Of a stretch of DNA of 5,381 nt, positions 5,163-5,381 are shown one piece after another. The notes under the pieces were generated by a model. It saw only the letters and a list, made by a program, of their open reading frames with translations, was not told the origin of the DNA and ran no database searches. A program made the translations under genes and the position numbers. Position 1 is the first letter of the stretch; each line of letters opens with the position of its first letter. The stretch comes from an uncultured Selenomonadales bacterium (GTDB lineage Bacteria > Bacillota > Negativicutes > Selenomonadales > Selenomonadaceae), in contig CALGGP010000121.1 in the NCBI GenBank assembly GCA_937915885.1, forward strand, positions 1-5,381, given 5' to 3'.

Positions 5163-5381
5163 GGGCGCCGACGGCACGGCGGGAACTGCGTCCTCGGTTG
5201 GGCACCGCCGACGCAGGAAGGAAGAGGCGGCTGTAGAAGCAGGCGGGCGCCGACGGCACGGCGGGAACTGCGTCCTCGGTTGGGCACCGCCGACGCAGGA
5301 AGGAAGAGGCGGCTGTAGAAGCAGGCGGGCGCCGACGGCACGGCGGGAACTGCGTCCTCGGTTGGGCACCGCCGACGCAGG
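5163..5381. repeat. Perfect 82-base tandem repeat, at least 2.7 units, cut by the window edge
   Basis: Units lie at 5163-5244, 5245-5326 and 5327-5381 (55 bases of the third visible), and I find no mismatch between them. Each begins GGGCGCCGACGGCACGG. The unit is very GC-rich and its length is not a multiple of three, so any reading frame shifts at each unit and coding is unlikely. Each unit contains one imperfect hairpin (5187-5215 in the first). The array starts 25 bases upstream of the fliB start on its transcribed side, so it would lie in the fliB leader or promoter region. No direct-repeat/spacer alternation is seen, so this is not a CRISPR array. Confidence 0.95.
5187..5215. other. Hairpin inside each 82-base repeat unit (also at 5269-5297 and 5351-5379)
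   Basis: TGCGTC (5187-5192) pairs with GACGCA (5210-5215). After a symmetric 2/2 internal loop, CGGT (5195-5198) pairs with ACCG (5204-5207) around a five-base loop TGGGC. The same structure recurs every 82 bases and can form in DNA or in RNA of either strand. No T run follows, so it is not an intrinsic terminator. Confidence 0.6.

Noticed and set aside
5139..5369. Upstream extension of the fliB frame through the 82-base repeats
   Set aside because: The strong GGAGG site before 5138 and the FliB-typical N-terminus fix the start; the repeat length is not a multiple of three and the translation is low-complexity.
5163..5381. CRISPR array
   Set aside because: The repeated unit is contiguous with no variable spacers, and it is too long at 82 bases.

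Overview
The window looks like ordinary chromosomal DNA from a Bacillota-type bacterium. Strong AGGAGG-like ribosome binding sites sit 7-8 bases before most starts, and the argC promoter is a near-perfect sigma-70/A type (TTGAAA, 17 bases, TATAAT). Sampled lines of argC are about 62% GC. A flagellin-methylase-like gene, an exported protein with a Sec signal peptide and the gene mix would fit a motile member of the Negativicutes (Selenomonas-like), but that assignment is an inference from gene style.

Layout. Positions 41-945 (minus strand) hold a two-gene unit: peptide deformylase (def) and, 5 bases behind it, a single-domain EamA-type membrane protein. A 100-base divergent region carries the argC promoter. 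argC (1046-2083, plus) is followed after 14 bases by an unrecognised 335-residue protein (2098-3105, plus), read here as three winged-helix units resembling the DNA-binding N-terminal domain of Mrr, with no nuclease domain. A hairpin flanked by A and T runs (3112-3153) can terminate transcription from both sides. The minus strand then carries an exported two-domain carboxymuconolactone-decarboxylase-like protein (3165-3947) and, upstream of it, a FliB-like protein (4107-5138). The window ends in a perfect 82-base tandem repeat (5163-5381, running off the edge).

How the genes relate. Def and ArgC are housekeeping functions (N-terminal maturation of proteins; third step of arginine synthesis). 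No other arginine genes follow argC. The triple winged-helix gene shares its transcript by position and is clearly more AT-rich (sampled lines 33-47% GC), so it may have been inserted or acquired later.

The parts most worth a second look are: (1) the triple winged-helix protein; (2) a 47-codon second copy of the end of fliB directly behind the fliB stop codon, in the same frame, with mostly conservative or silent differences; (3) the 82-base perfect tandem repeat with a hairpin in each unit, just upstream of fliB; (4) the asymmetric exported CMD protein. None of these is proven to be a new system by sequence reading alone.
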